A stretch of 64,000 bases of DNA from Dallia pectoralis (GCA_029465975.1 CM055761.1:10280529-10344528); one strand, 5' to 3'; shown: positions 1 through 11,849, numbered from the stretch's first letter. The notes: generated by a model not told the origin, from the sequence alone. Made by a program: numbers and translations.

Positions 1-262
1 TGTGTTCGTTTTGCTGTTGTGATCAATAAAATTACAATTAATGTGAGAGAATTACATATACTGTATAATGTCAATGTAATGTCCAAATGTCTTCTATTCA
101 GCCACACCCTTGAGAAGTACTCAAAATATTAATATTCGATAATTTAAACAATCGTCTTCTGTTAATCGTTTTCTTGTTATAGTAGAGAGAGAGAGAGAGA
201 TATAATACATTTGATAATTGTCGATCAACTTTTTCTGTCCTTTGTGATCAGGCAAAACTTAC
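1..262 (-). other. start of claudin-18 intron 1
   Basis: This is AT-rich sequence downstream of the proximal exon donor and presumably intron. It contains a short (GA)n run at about 184-201. No further exon is visible before the window edge. Confidence 0.6.
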
Positions 263-482
263 CTGGCAGCCCTAGTATGGTAAAATACGGTCTGCATTGT
301 GTCATTCCAGCTGAGCTTTCTACACATGAGTTCCAGAGACCGGTGTAGGTAAAAACACTAGTAACAACTGAGTATGAACGGTCTTGTAAACCCCACATAT
401 CCATTACTGTAGCAGCAGATATCAGAAACTGGCCCAACGCAGCCAGCATGAAGCCGATAAGCTGAATCATCGAGACGGCCAT
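263..482 (-). CDS. cldn18: claudin-18 alternative first coding exon (proximal, lung-type-like)
   Basis: This is the first coding exon of a claudin, a four-pass tight-junction protein that seals epithelial sheets. The ATG at 482-480 opens 73 codons plus one base and stops at a splice donor (GTAAGT on the minus strand, plus-strand 257-262). The encoded part covers the N-terminus, the first membrane segment (about residues 7-27) and most of the first extracellular loop. The claudin signature is present: W30, G48-L49-W50, C53 and C63. The MDMW at residues 27-30 and the end TILGLP match claudin-18, and the 220-nt length is that of the mammalian CLDN18 first exon. An in-frame ATG 120 nt upstream exists, but the MAVS start aligns with the family. 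This exon is more divergent than its neighbour at 974-1193. The remaining exons would lie to the left of position 1. A separate tandem claudin gene is possible but less likely. Confidence 0.88.
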
Positions 483-973
483 TTTAGCTTCTCTTGTTCG
501 ATGGCTTGAAGTCTTGAAATGACCTTCTCTCATCTGATTCTTATCATTATGTACTCCCGAACAGGGAACAATGCTTATCAGATGGTTGCTCAACACTTTC
601 ATTCGTAGCTGTCAGTTTCAGGCAACCGTTTTTTTTGGGTATTGTGTTTTCCACGTTTTGATAACGAAGGGTGTGGCTCGCCTCACCTTGTTTTCACATG
701 TAGTTTTAAGAAATTCTAATTAGATATTAGGATTAGTCTGTAAATCATAAATAATAAAAAATGTTTCTACTCTGAAATGGCCTTTTTTCATGTTGTTTGT
801 TTTATAAGACCTATTTTATTGTCACTAAATAAAACACTATTAAATGCCATATTAAAATGGCTATTAGATTTTTTTTTCAATTTACTTGTCGTTTTCATGA
901 CTGGTTAATGACTTGTATAGAATAGCAGTGTCTGCTGTATAAGAGCAACGATGAATAAGTAAGGCAAATGTAC

Positions 974-1193
974 CTGGTAGCCCGAGAATGGTGAAGTATG
1001 GTCGGCACTCGGTGAATCCAGAGCTCTGCCTCACACAGGATCTCCAAAGGCCCGAGTAGGAGAAAATGGCTGTCACAGGGTTGTCAAACAGGTCCTCCGT
1101 GGCCCACTGGTCCATGCACGTACTTGCTATCACCCCAGCCACCCCCAGTAAGCTAAGGAGAAAGCCCATTACCTGGCACAGTGTCACTGCCAT
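974..1193 (-). CDS. cldn18: claudin-18 alternative first coding exon (distal, stomach-type-like)
   Basis: This second claudin first exon lies 491 bp upstream of the proximal one in the direction of transcription. The ATG is at 1193-1191. The exon runs 73 codons plus one base to a donor (GTACAT on the minus strand, 968-973), the same length and phase as the other exon, so both could splice to a common exon 2. The start MAVT and the CMDQW at residues 26-30 resemble the stomach form of mammalian claudin-18 (18.2). W30, G48-L49-W50, C53 and C63 are all present, and residues 51-64 are almost identical to mammalian claudin-18. Mammalian CLDN18 uses two alternative first exons with separate promoters, so an equivalent pair is the natural reading. 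Promoters were not identifiable by eye. Confidence 0.9.
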
Positions 1194-3000
1194 GATCCTG
1201 CTCCGTCTTTTCTATGTTGATAATTTTCCTAATACCTAATATGGTCAGAGCCTTGTCTTCGCCTTTTGTGACAAAATGTTCGATCGCGAATCTTGGTAGG
1301 CAGTTTCTTGCTAACAACTTAAAGAATCAGAGTCTCTTTCGTTACTCTTCACTCTAACTAAGTCAACCCCTTCACTGCTGTCTCCAGCGTCTGTGCCTTT
1401 CCTTCACTTCTGTACCTGTCACAACCTAGAACTGAGACTGGGCTTTTGCCTCCCTGTTCTTGAAATTAATTTGACACTGAAAGGTCTGACCTAATCAAGG
1501 ACTTTTACCCATGTGGTATGTTTGCATATAGCTGCCAAGTAATCTAGATCTGGGTGGGGTGAAAACGTATATCAGGAATAGCTTTCACAGTTCAGATAAC
1601 GTGGAAACACTTTTGTTGTACAATGTATTACATTCAAAGTGGAACAGAAAGGATTTAGGTTAATAGAAGTTGTTTCCTGCATCAGAATAACTTCTCTGTA
1701 CTGCCAATATGGACCTGAACCTGTAATGACTGAGTGGACAATAAACATACGGATACATATTGTAAAATATTGTAACTTTAATTCAAAGGTATACATTGAA
1801 ACCAAAGCCTGAACATGAAGCAAAATAATACAGAAAAATATAAATGTTTCTGTGTATCCTACTCAGAAAAAAGTTGTTGATGTAGGTTCTACATTAAAAT
1901 GTAGCAAATTATATATAGAAGTTGATACAAATAATACAAAATATTGATGAATTATACATCACGACTATGCTTTTCTTCTCTAAATGGAAACCAGATGACT
2001 GTTGACAGTGTGTGCTCACTTCCCCCATCAGCCAGCCAGGCTAAGGTAAATAGCAAAAACTGATATGATTGTACTGAACAGAAACCAATTTGACTGATAC
2101 CTTAAAAAAACAGGACACAAGGGACAAAACATGTTAGTCATTTCTGGTTGAAAGCATTCAACGTAACAATGTACATGTTTTTTGTGAGATATGAACATAT
2201 ATGTTATATATATATATATATATATAATGTAAGACTGTGTTATAGTGGTTAAGGAGGCCCTGTATGTTTTAGACCAGTTAGATTAGATTTAAATAACATT
2301 ATGTACATGTTAACATGGTGTATATAATGATCCACCCAGAGGATTGCAAATAAACTTAAATCCCAATAGGGCTCCCCAAGAACTTTGGTCACAGCTTAAC
2401 TAACCTTAAGTATTTGTTATAGCATGCAGTCGATGTCAAATGTCTACACAACTATTTTAAAAATGCATCTTTTGTTAATCTAAAGTTAAACTCATGACAA
2501 ATCATGTCAGACCTTTTTTTACCAATAATAAGATCTTGTAACCAACTATATTTCAGTGAAAATAAGTAGGTCTGAAGAAAATGTGTGTTAGTGACAGTAT
2601 TTTTATTAGTGTTAGGTAAAGAATGTAGGATCGAGGCACAGGAAGGTGAAGTGTAAAGAAAAGGTTTTACTGTACTAACACACTTGTCGAGGACTAAATA
2701 AAAAAACAGTAACAGCCGTATCATGAAGTGAAAAGACTGCAGACATCCAACATTAAGGCATAAAGGACAAGGGGAACAGATATACACCTGCTAGTTAGGG
2801 GTTTAGGACCAGGTGTGTGTAATGATGGGACAAGCCAGGCCAGGGTTGGATAATGAGAGGAGTGGGCGATGGCAACTAGTTTACCCTTTGACGTCAGGCG
2901 CTGGAGCTGCATCCGGCCAGCAGGGAGAGCCCATGTATAGGCAGACACGACAATTAGTCTCATGCAACTTCACGGTCATACCAGGGAAATTACTTTTGAT
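1194..3000. other. upstream flank of claudin-18, no coding feature recognised
   Basis: This stretch lies 5' of the distal claudin first exon and should hold its promoter and 5' UTR. I could not place a TATA box or start site with confidence. A (TA)n microsatellite lies at about 2200-2226. The short open frames here have no family resemblance and are judged to be chance. Confidence 0.5.
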
Positions 3001-3464
3001 ATGAGCCTAATGACTCATATCATAAAAGTCACATATATGAAATGTCTGAAGACTAAAGGACATATAGCCTAATGACTCATATCATAGAAGTCACGTATAT
3101 GAAATGTCTGAAGACTAAAGAACATATAGCCTAATGACTCATCATAAAAGTCACATATATGAAACGTCTAAAGAATAAAGAACTTATAGCCTAATAATGA
3201 CTCATATCAAATAAGTCACGTATATGAAATGTCTAAAGAATAAAGAACTTATAGCCTAATGACTCATATCATAGAACTCATGTATATGAAATGTCTGAAG
3301 AATAAAGAACATATAGCCTAATGACTCATATCATAGAAGTCACCTATATGACATGTCTGAAGACTAAATAACATAAAGCCCAATGACTCATATAATAGAA
3401 GTCACCTATATGACATGTCTAAAGTATAAAGAACATATAGCCTAATGACTCATATCATAGAATG
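3001..3464. repeat. 62-bp tandem repeat, block 1 (about 7.5 copies)
   Basis: Units of about 62 bp run head to tail, each containing AGCCTAATGACTCATATCAT, a GTCAC(G)TATATGA segment and ATGTCTGAAGACTAAAG. The palindrome ATGACTCAT, a perfect AP-1-type site, recurs once per unit (near 3010, 3072, 3134, 3197, 3258, 3320, 3382 and 3446). A stray partial unit sits at about 3600-3627. The block begins about 1.8 kb upstream of the distal claudin-18 first exon. Confidence 0.9.
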
Positions 3465-4723
3465 TGTACGATGTTATCTGATCTGTTACATGTTTTGTAT
3501 ACATTTCAGCTCTTACGTTGGTGATATGGTAAATGGAGAAGGTTTACGGATTAAACATCATAAAACCATCGGTAGAAGTCTCATCCTTGTTCGAGGGGGC
3601 ATGCTACATGAAATGTCTGAAGACTAAAATTGTTCAAATTAGTAAACTATGCATTTATAGCTGGTATTTGATTCCTACAAAAGTAAACCCAAGAATCCCC
3701 GCGGAGGTTAAATAGTAATAATAGTTATTATTACCCAACCAATGATTGTTTCGTAGTATTGGTGTACTCTATTTTACAATAACTGAAGACACTCAAGAGG
3801 TCATTACCTTAGACACCCAGACTGGTATACTGTCTTAATTATAAAGCATTATTTATATAATGACCTGGACACTAATAAAGGATGGTTGTTGGGTTGTTCT
3901 ACCATTACATATCAGTGTAGTCAATATTCCCTATATGCTACCTAAGTTGTACTTTTCTTTACTGGTGACTGGCTTACTTTCACATTTTTTAAGCTGTACA
4001 TTTGAAGGGATAGCTTTCATTTACCAAGATGCAACTTTTTATCTGTGGTCAATTTGTATTTCCATTAGTGGGACTACAAAGTAAGGGAAGGAACACAAAA
4101 CTTACACAGCTCTGTTAAAAAAGATGAAAGCAGTGCCTTGAAAAATGGTGGCCCTATAGTGGCATTTCTATAGCACCTACTAGCATCTGTTCACCTTCAG
4201 ATGCCTGACTCGTCAACCTCATCCAAGTTCCAAATGCCACCTTATTCCCTTATGTATTGTGCTATTTGTAATTTAGAGCCTTGGTCCAAATAGGGTGCCA
4301 TACTGGATGATGAACTCATCAAATAGGCTTTTGTTTGGTAGGTTTGCTGTACTACCACCTCTTCTCAACTAGATGGCAGAGTTGGAGCAGAAACACTAAG
4401 GTGTCTACAACCAGAGAGCAGAAACGCCTTTACCCGTGCAAAGGCCCTGGCATATATTTTCCATATGTCATTTTCAACAGGCCTTAGGAACTAGTAGAGA
4501 GCGTTAGCAGGTTGAATGAAGAACAATTCAGATTTCAGTACACATTCTAGTTGACTGTCATATATATATGAGGCCAGGGAGTGGGAGGGAGACTTTATTA
4601 TTATGTCATTACTTGAGATGGAAGATGTAGTCATAGTAAAGGCTAAAATATTTCAAATGTAAATAGAAAATAAATCATAATCCGTTGCGATACATCACCA
4701 CAACATTTGTCTGTAGGTCTCTC
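3465..4723. other. spacer between the two 62-bp repeat blocks
   Basis: No coding exon is recognised. Part of a short fish repeat family (GGTGCC and GGCACC arms) lies at about 4215-4310 and is listed separately. The rest is AT-rich and unassigned. Confidence 0.5.
4215..4310. mobile_element. short palindromic MITE-like fragment
   Basis: Two inverted segments (CCAAATGCCACCTTATTCCC near 4227 and CAAATAGGGTGCCA near 4287) flank a short middle. The same design occurs at 30830-30910 and 35450-35580. It resembles a dispersed repeat I know from salmonid genomes, with ends reading as variants of 'not-the-same-value' GGTGCCATTTGGGA. The exact ends are uncertain. Confidence 0.4.
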
Positions 4724-5112
4724 ACCTGTATGAAATGTGTGAAGACTAAAGAACATATAGCCTAATGACTCATATCATAGAAGTCACGTATATGAAATGT
4801 CTGAAGACTAAAGAAACATATAGCCTAATGACTCATATCATAGAAGTCACCTATATGACATGTCTAAAGTATAAAGAACATATAGCCCAATGACTCATAT
4901 CATAGAAGTCACCTATATGACATGTCTAAAGTATAAAGAACATATAGCCCAATGACTCATATCATAGAAGTCACCTATATGACATGTCTAAAGAATAAAG
5001 AATATATAGCCCAATGACTCATATCATAGAAGTCACCTATATGACATGTCTAAAGAATAAAGAACATATAGCCCAATGACTCATATCATAGAAGTCACCT
5101 ATATGACATGTG
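4724..5112. repeat. 62-bp tandem repeat, block 2 (about 6 copies)
   Basis: This is the same 62-bp family as block 1, in the same orientation, 1.26 kb further on. The TGACTCA motif recurs near 4766, 4828, 4891, 4953, 5015 and 5077. The last four units share variants (CACCTATATGACATGT, AGCCCAATGACTC), which shows local homogenisation within the block. Confidence 0.9.
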
Positions 5113-6234
5113 CCACGGCTGTTGTCTTGCTGTAAGACTCACAGCTTACACACATATCACCTTTCTCCACATTAAAATGTAGGTTTTAACCTTTGAACAG
5201 AGGTCATCATTTTGACTGTTGTAACAAATGAAACAACTTTGTAAAAATAAACCCATTTATTCTAACATTGTTATTTTGTTAAAATTACCAAACACACAAT
5301 AGTTCAGAGTATTTCTACCTTGAATGACAATAGCAATCATTATGACTGCATGCATTACAAAGCGATGTGCAGCTTCATCCAGTATATAGCAAACATATCT
5401 GATACATTTGGCATTAGGTTTGGCTCGCTGCTGGTGTCGATACCAAATTCATGATGAACGGTGTGCCATATCTGGGCCAATCGAGAGGCAATGGCCAGAT
5501 CAGGCACTAGGAGACAGTGTGATGTTGAATACATTTGAGCTTCGAATGGGGGAACATCACCACTGACAACTTTATAACATCCTTCGTACAGAACAGGGCA
5601 CTACAGGCATATAAATCCTGCCTGGTTTTCACAGAGAATGTGAATAGAGGAGAGCTCCCCCATGCGTTGAGGACCAAAGGCCACAGATATGCTGATAATG
5701 ACAATGCAGCGCTAACAGTTTATCAATCCAAAGCAAAAACTAATTCTCAGTAAAAGCACCCACACGTAGATAGCGAGTGGCTTGCTTATAATATATAAAT
5801 GCTTCCATCCTGTTCAAGAAATGCACCAATCAGAGAATGTCACTGAGAAACTCCATAATGCAACTTGCAAATTAACTTCAACCCCATAAGAGCAAAAGCC
5901 ACAAAACTGATGTTGTGAGAGTCAGGACCCAGGCAGGAGCAGATGGGAAGTAGAAGGCAGGGCCAATTGGGGAGAAACTGAAAGAAAAAACAAACGAAGG
6001 ACACTTGTGACAAATGTCACATGGTTGTAGTGTGTTGGAGCTGCACATGAATGGTAGAGATGACCTGTGTGGTCTGTGAGTAACTGATCCACAAGCGTCA
6101 GTGCAATTGATTCACATGGTTTGCCCCCAAAACATTTTTTGCTCACTTAAACAAATATTGCTTTCTAAATCAGTTGGGTTTCTCACAGTTTATTACGTTT
6201 TCATATTATTTTCTTGTGACGGTCAGAGCGTATA
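5113..6234. other. no recognised feature
   Basis: Mixed-composition DNA with only short chance open frames on both strands. No repeat family or exon was recognised. Confidence 0.5.
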
Positions 6235-6345
6235 TGTCACGAATGGTTGATCTGTGTTGTCACAGGGTGTTTAGGGGAGAGCACTCCTGTGTATCATGTT
6301 GATTAGAAGCACAGCTGTTTTGGGTTTAGCTAAGCACCGGGCATA
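6235..6345 (+). mobile_element. 5' part of a gypsy-type LTR
   Basis: The sequence starts TGTCAC and follows the first about 115 bp of the complete LTR at 62156-62552 closely (both contain GGAGAGCACT, GCACAGCTGTTTTGGGTTTA and AAGCACCGGGCATAGG). It then runs straight into the 75-bp tandem array, which is made of the next segment of the same LTR. The LTR's 3' half is missing here. Confidence 0.85.
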
Positions 6346-8558
6346 GGTTAGTTAATCAGTGGGCTATTTAAGGTCCCTGGTTAGGTTCATTGGTGCTTGT
6401 TATTAATATAATGTTACATAGGTTAGTTAATCTGTGGGCTATTTAAGGTCCCTGGTTAGGTTCACTGGTGCTTGTTATTAATATAATGTTACATAGGTTA
6501 GTTAATCAGTGGGCTATTAAAGGTCCCTGGTTAGGTTCACTGGTGCTTGTGATTAATATAATGTTACATAGGTTAGTTAATCAGTGGACTATTTAAGGTC
6601 CCTGATTAGGTTCACAGGTGCTTGTTATTAATATAATAATACATAGGTTAGTTAATCAGTGGGCTATTTAAGGTCCCTGGTTAGGTTCACTGGTGCTTGT
6701 TATTAATATAATGTTACATAGGTTATTTAATCAGTGGGCTATTTAAGGTACCTGGTTAGGTTCACTGGTGCTTGTGATTAATATAATGTTACATAGGTTA
6801 GTTAATCAGTGGACTATTTAAGGTCCCTGATTAGGTTCACTGGTGCTTGTTATTAATATAATGTTACATAGGTTAGTTAATCAGTGGGCTATTTAAGGTC
6901 CCTGGTTAGGTTCACTCGTGCTTGTTATTAATATAATGTTACATAGGTTAGTTAATCAGTGGGCTATTTAAGGTCCCTGGTTAGGTTCACTCGTGCTTGT
7001 TATTAATATAATGTTACATAGGTTAGTTAATCAGTGGGCTATTTAAGGTCCCTGGTTAGGTTCACTGGTGCTTGTGATTAATATAATGTTACATAGGTTG
7101 GTTAATCAGTGGACTATTTGAGGTCCCTGATTAGGTTCACAGGTGCTTGTTATTAATATAATGTTACATAGGTTAGTTAATAAGTGGGCTATTTAAGGTC
7201 CCTGGTTAGGTTCACTGGTGCTTCTTATTAATATAATGTTACATAGGTTATTTAATCAGTGGGCTATTTAAGGTCCCTGGTTAGGTTCACTGGTGCTTGT
7301 GATTAATATAATGTTACATAGGTTGGTTAATCAGTGGACTATTTGAGGTCCCTGATTAGGTTCACAGGTGCTTGTTATTAATATAATGTTACATAGGTTA
7401 GTTAATAAGTGGGCTATTTAAGGTACCTGGTTAGGTTCACTGGTGCTTGTTATTAATATAATGTTACATAGGTTAGTTAATCAGTGGGCTATTTAAGGTC
7501 CTTGGTTAGGTTCATTGGTGCTTGTTATTAATATAATGTTACATAGGTTAGTTAATCAGTGGGCTATTTAAGGTCCCTGATTAGGTTCACTGGTGCTTGT
7601 TATTAATATAATGTTACATAGGTTAGTTAATCAGTGGGCTATTTAAGGTCCCTGGTTAGGTTCACTGGTGCTTGTTATTAATATAATGTTACATAGGTTA
7701 GTTAATCAGTGGGCTATTTAAGGTCCCTGGTTAGGTTCACTGGTGCTTGTGATTAATATAATGTTACATAGGTTAGTTAATCAGTGGACTATTTAAGGTC
7801 CCTGATTAGGTTCACAGGTGCTTGTTATTAATGTAATGTTACATAGGTTAGTTAATCAGTGGACTATTTAAGGTCCCTGATTAGGTTCACTGGTGCTTGT
7901 TATTAATATAATGTTACATAGGTTAGTTAATCAGTGGGCTATTTAAGGTCCCTGGTTAGGTTCACTGGTGCTTGTTATTAATATAATGTTACATAGGTTA
8001 GTTAATCAGTGGGCTATTTAAGGTCCTTGGTTAGGTTCATTGGTGCTTGTTATTAATATAATGTTACATAGGTTGGTTAATCTGTGGGCTATTTAAGGTC
8101 CCTGGTTAGGTTCACTGGTACTTGTTATTAATATAATGTTACATAGGTTATTTAATCAGTGGGCTATTTAAGGTCCCTGGTTAGGTTCACTGGTGCTTGT
8201 TATTAATATGTTACATAGGTTATTTAATCAGTGGGCTATTTAAGGTCCCTGGTTAGGTTCACTGGTGCTTGTTATTAATATAATGTTACATAGGTTAGTT
8301 AATCAGTGGGCTATTTAAGGACCCTGGTTAGGTTCACAGGTGCTTGTTATTAATATAATGTTACATAGGTTATTTAATCAGTGGGCTATTTAAGGTCCCT
8401 GGTTAGGTTCACTGGTGCTTGTTAATAATATAATGTTACATAGGTTCGTTAATCAGTGGGCTATTTAAGGTCCCTGGTTAGGTTCACTGGTGCTTGTTAT
8501 TAATATGTTACATAGGTTATTTAATCAGTGGGCTATTTAAGGTCCCTGGTTAGGTTCA
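6340..8558 (+). repeat. 75-bp satellite array derived from an LTR promoter segment (about 30 copies)
   Basis: About 30 head-to-tail units of 75 bp each contain GTGGGCTATTTAAGGTCC, TTAGGTTCACTGGTGCTTG and TTATTAATATAATGTTACAT. A single copy of the same segment is present in the LTR at 62268-62338, including the TATA-like CTATTTAAGG. A few units near 8200 and 8500 are 5 bp shorter (AATATGTTACA). Linked variants recur every 225 bp in one part. The array ends mid-unit at about 8558. Confidence 0.92.
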
Positions 8559-8624
8559 CGAAGAAAAAAAAATGGCCCACATATTTAAGAGCTCACACAA
8601 TAATTACAATGATGATGATATAAA

Positions 8625-8691
8625 GGCTACATTTTATTTACCTAGAGCTTTTCTTGGCACCAAAAGCGCTTCACAAATGAAGAAGGGGTAA
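8625..8691 (+). mobile_element. fish SINE/LINE-tail-like fragment
   Basis: TTTTATTTACCTAGAGCTTT followed by CAAAAGCGCTTCACAAATGA resembles a widespread teleost interspersed repeat that carries AAAGCGCTTTACA. The fragment is short and directly abuts the 31-bp array. Confidence 0.35.
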
Positions 8692-9373
8692 GCTTACCTG
8701 ATGCATCACCAATGTATAGAATGCTTACCTGATCCAGCACCAATGTATAGAATGCTTACCTGATCCAGCACCAATGTATAGAATGCTTACCTGATCCAGC
8801 ACCAACGTATAGAATGCTTACCTGATCCACCACCAATGTAAAGAATGCTTACCTGATCCACCACCAATGTATAGAATGCTTACCAGATCTACCACCAATG
8901 TATAGACTGCTTACCTGATCCACCACCAATGTATAGAATGCTTACCTGATCCATAACCGATGTATAGAATGCTTACCTGATCCACCACCAATGTATAGAA
9001 TGCTTACCTGATCCACCACCAATGTATAGAATGCTTACCTGATCCATAACCGATGTATAGAATGCTTACCTGATCCACCACCAATGTATAGAATGCTTAC
9101 CTGATCCACCACCAATGTATAGAATGCTCACCTGATCCACCACCAATGTATACAATGCTTACCTGATCCACCACCAATTTATACAATGCTTACCTGATCC
9201 ATCACCGATGTATAGAATGCTTACCTGATCCACCACCAATGTATAGACTGCTTACCTGATCCACCACCAATGTGTACAATGCATACCTGATCCATCACCG
9301 ATGTATAAAATGCCTACCTGATCCACCACCAATGTTTATAATGCTTACCTGATCCATCACCAAAGTATAGCAA
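8692..9373. repeat. 31-bp minisatellite (22 copies)
   Basis: There are twenty-two 31-bp units built on GCTTACCTGATCCACCACCA followed by ATGTATAGAAT. Units with ATAACCG or ATCACCG recur at multiples of 31 bp. On the minus strand each unit reads ATCAGGTAAGC, which equals a consensus splice donor. No exon is attached to any of them. Confidence 0.92.
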
Positions 9374-11849
9374 TCAACAGACAGACCTATCTGATGATTC
9401 ACACCGCAGCTAATTTACTCCAGAACTCACCACTTATCAGGTGGAAAGGTGGGTAGTATATGTGCCAATTATAGATTAGGTGTGCTGATTAGGTGATCAT
9501 TATAGAAACGTGGAAACGTCCCAAAGACGGCCCTCAAATGCAGAACCGTTTCCCCTTTACTACTCTGTGGTTTTGAGATTTTATCATGTGACCAAAAGAA
9601 AGATTTCCCTCCACTGGCACCACAAGCAGCATGTGGTCTCCTATACCGGGTTACATGATTGTCTTGAGCATGATTCTTGCAACACCAGGGTTGTGGGTTC
9701 GATGAAGTTTCTTAAAAAATGCATAAATGTAAATGAAACGGAGAGAAAAAGCAAGCGACAGGGACGCCGTAGAGGTGTCTCAAACCTTGTTATATTTTGA
9801 AGAATGACTGAAAACTTCTAAAATCCCTGAGCAATTAACCAATCAGTGTGTAGCAGGACAGTGTGACAGAGTGCACACATCATTGGCGGACATGCCTGCA
9901 TCCGTTATCCATTCACTGGGGCCGAGATCTAAATTAGAGAGTCAATTAACTCAGCTAATAGCCCTCTCCAATTTAATCTGGGAGACAATGGGGATTGAAG
10001 ACGATGCTTTATTAAAGACTCCAGCTCCTACAATATCCTCTATTCTGCCATGATTCGAGGGCTGCAACTCGCCTCCTTGTTTTCCCTTCGATTAGCTCGC
10101 TGGTTTCTATGATTAAGTGGCTATAATTATTTTTCAATTACGGCTTTGATCTGGTGTGTACTGTATACAGCTCTTTGGCGCCGCTGATAGAATGAGAATG
10201 AGCCAGTGAATTTGTTTCCTTCTGTTTGGCATTGATGGGGGTGTGAGAGAGATTTAGTTTGCTGGACCTCCGGGAATGACAGGCTGTGCTCTACCTCGTT
10301 TTTAACTCGACGAAACTTAATCTGCAGCTAAAAGAACTAGGCTTCTGTTCTTGGTCTTTCCCTATGTAGTATGGGAGGTATCAGTCAGGTTTCTGTGCTC
10401 CATTGTCAGATACAATACATTGGCACATTAATCTTAATGGAATGTGCAGTCTATTAAGCCACAACACCAACAATTGTCTACATGTTTGCATATTTCATAT
10501 TTATATTTCCGTTTCCATTAATGAGGACACAGGCCTACTGACCACACTGTGGGATCGACCCTCCTAAGGCCCCCCTGGTTGTATTACAGGCCAAGCAGCT
10601 GATTACCAGAAAGTTTCGGCTTCCAATTTGCCTAACCCTCAACCCTCCTGGTTGTCCCTTTCTTGACTGGTTAAGTATTTGACCTGGACTATTTTATAAG
10701 ACTCTGCACTTAAAAAATGCATTTTATAGTTATCTGGGGAATTTGAAGACCAGAGCAACTCTTAAGTGTGTTCCTCAAACCATACCAGAACCGTGTTATC
10801 TGTATTATCCTGCTGAAAGAGGCTATTTCCATCCGGCAAAACTATTTCCCAAAAGGGTGTAGCTGGTCTGCAACCATGTCTAGGAGTCAAATTGACATTA
10901 CGATGAAGGCCCGGAAGGCATGTCTATTGTAGACACTTTGGATTGTGGACAGGGGTTATCACGGACACACTGGCCAATATGCAGCTAGACGCCATCCACT
11001 GTGTGTTCTAACACATTCCTCCCGTAACTATCATATATATATATATATATATATCTAATCACAGATTTGTATTTAGTAACCAACATTTTCCAGAAGGTCT
11101 CACAGGGCACAGACATTGGAGGGGTGTCTAGACTAGCATTTGTTACAGAATGACAACACGCTACATCAAGAAAAGTATATAAGGATAAAGAACTTTTGAT
11201 GTTGGCCTCATGGTGATAGGCCTGAGCTGTTTTTGGTGGATCTGTTTTTGGCGGTGCTGGCACGGGCAGAGCGTGAGTATTAGCGCGAGTATTGATGTCC
11301 TTATTATTTTAGCACACCCTGCACTGACAAACTTCCCCGCGTCCTTGGCTTTGTTTTGGCTCCAAAACACCAAGGTTTTATATCTGGGATCCAAAACGTT
11401 TTTCAGGTTGTAAGCCATGTATTGTCTCTGGACATTGCATGTGCCTCAAGCACCTCTACTATGAGAATGGTGGTGTTAGATAGCTTTTCTGCTATCTTCT
11501 GCTGTATCCCCATCACCATTTGAATGAACTTGAACATCAGAAAAGGACAGTGGAAAAGGTTCCCTTTTCAGGACAGACATGACTGTTCCGATGCCCCCTA
11601 GTGATCTGGTATGTGCAATTCCAAGTTGTTACGGTAGATATGAAAATATAGGAAAGGATTACATTAACTCAGAACTGAAGAAGGGTTTTGCTTCACATAT
11701 TACGTGTACATATTGAGTGTGCAATCACATACCAGTAAGTTAATTGTTTATTAAATGCAAATCATCATTGCACTGTTATTGCCTCTACATTAGTTGTGAA
11801 TAAAATTGTAAATGCTCTCGATGCTTAAATGACTTGTGCTGTACTGTTT
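9374..11849. other. mostly unassigned unique DNA
   Basis: No exon was recognised. A degraded tRNA-like piece (CAACACCAGGGTTGTGGGTT, B-box-like) lies at about 9680-9700. The segment 9860-10260 is rich in homeobox-type cores (TCAATTAACT, TTTAATCT, GGCTATAATTA) and has the texture of a conserved non-coding element. A (TA)n run lies at 11034-11054. The rest is unassigned. Confidence 0.45.
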
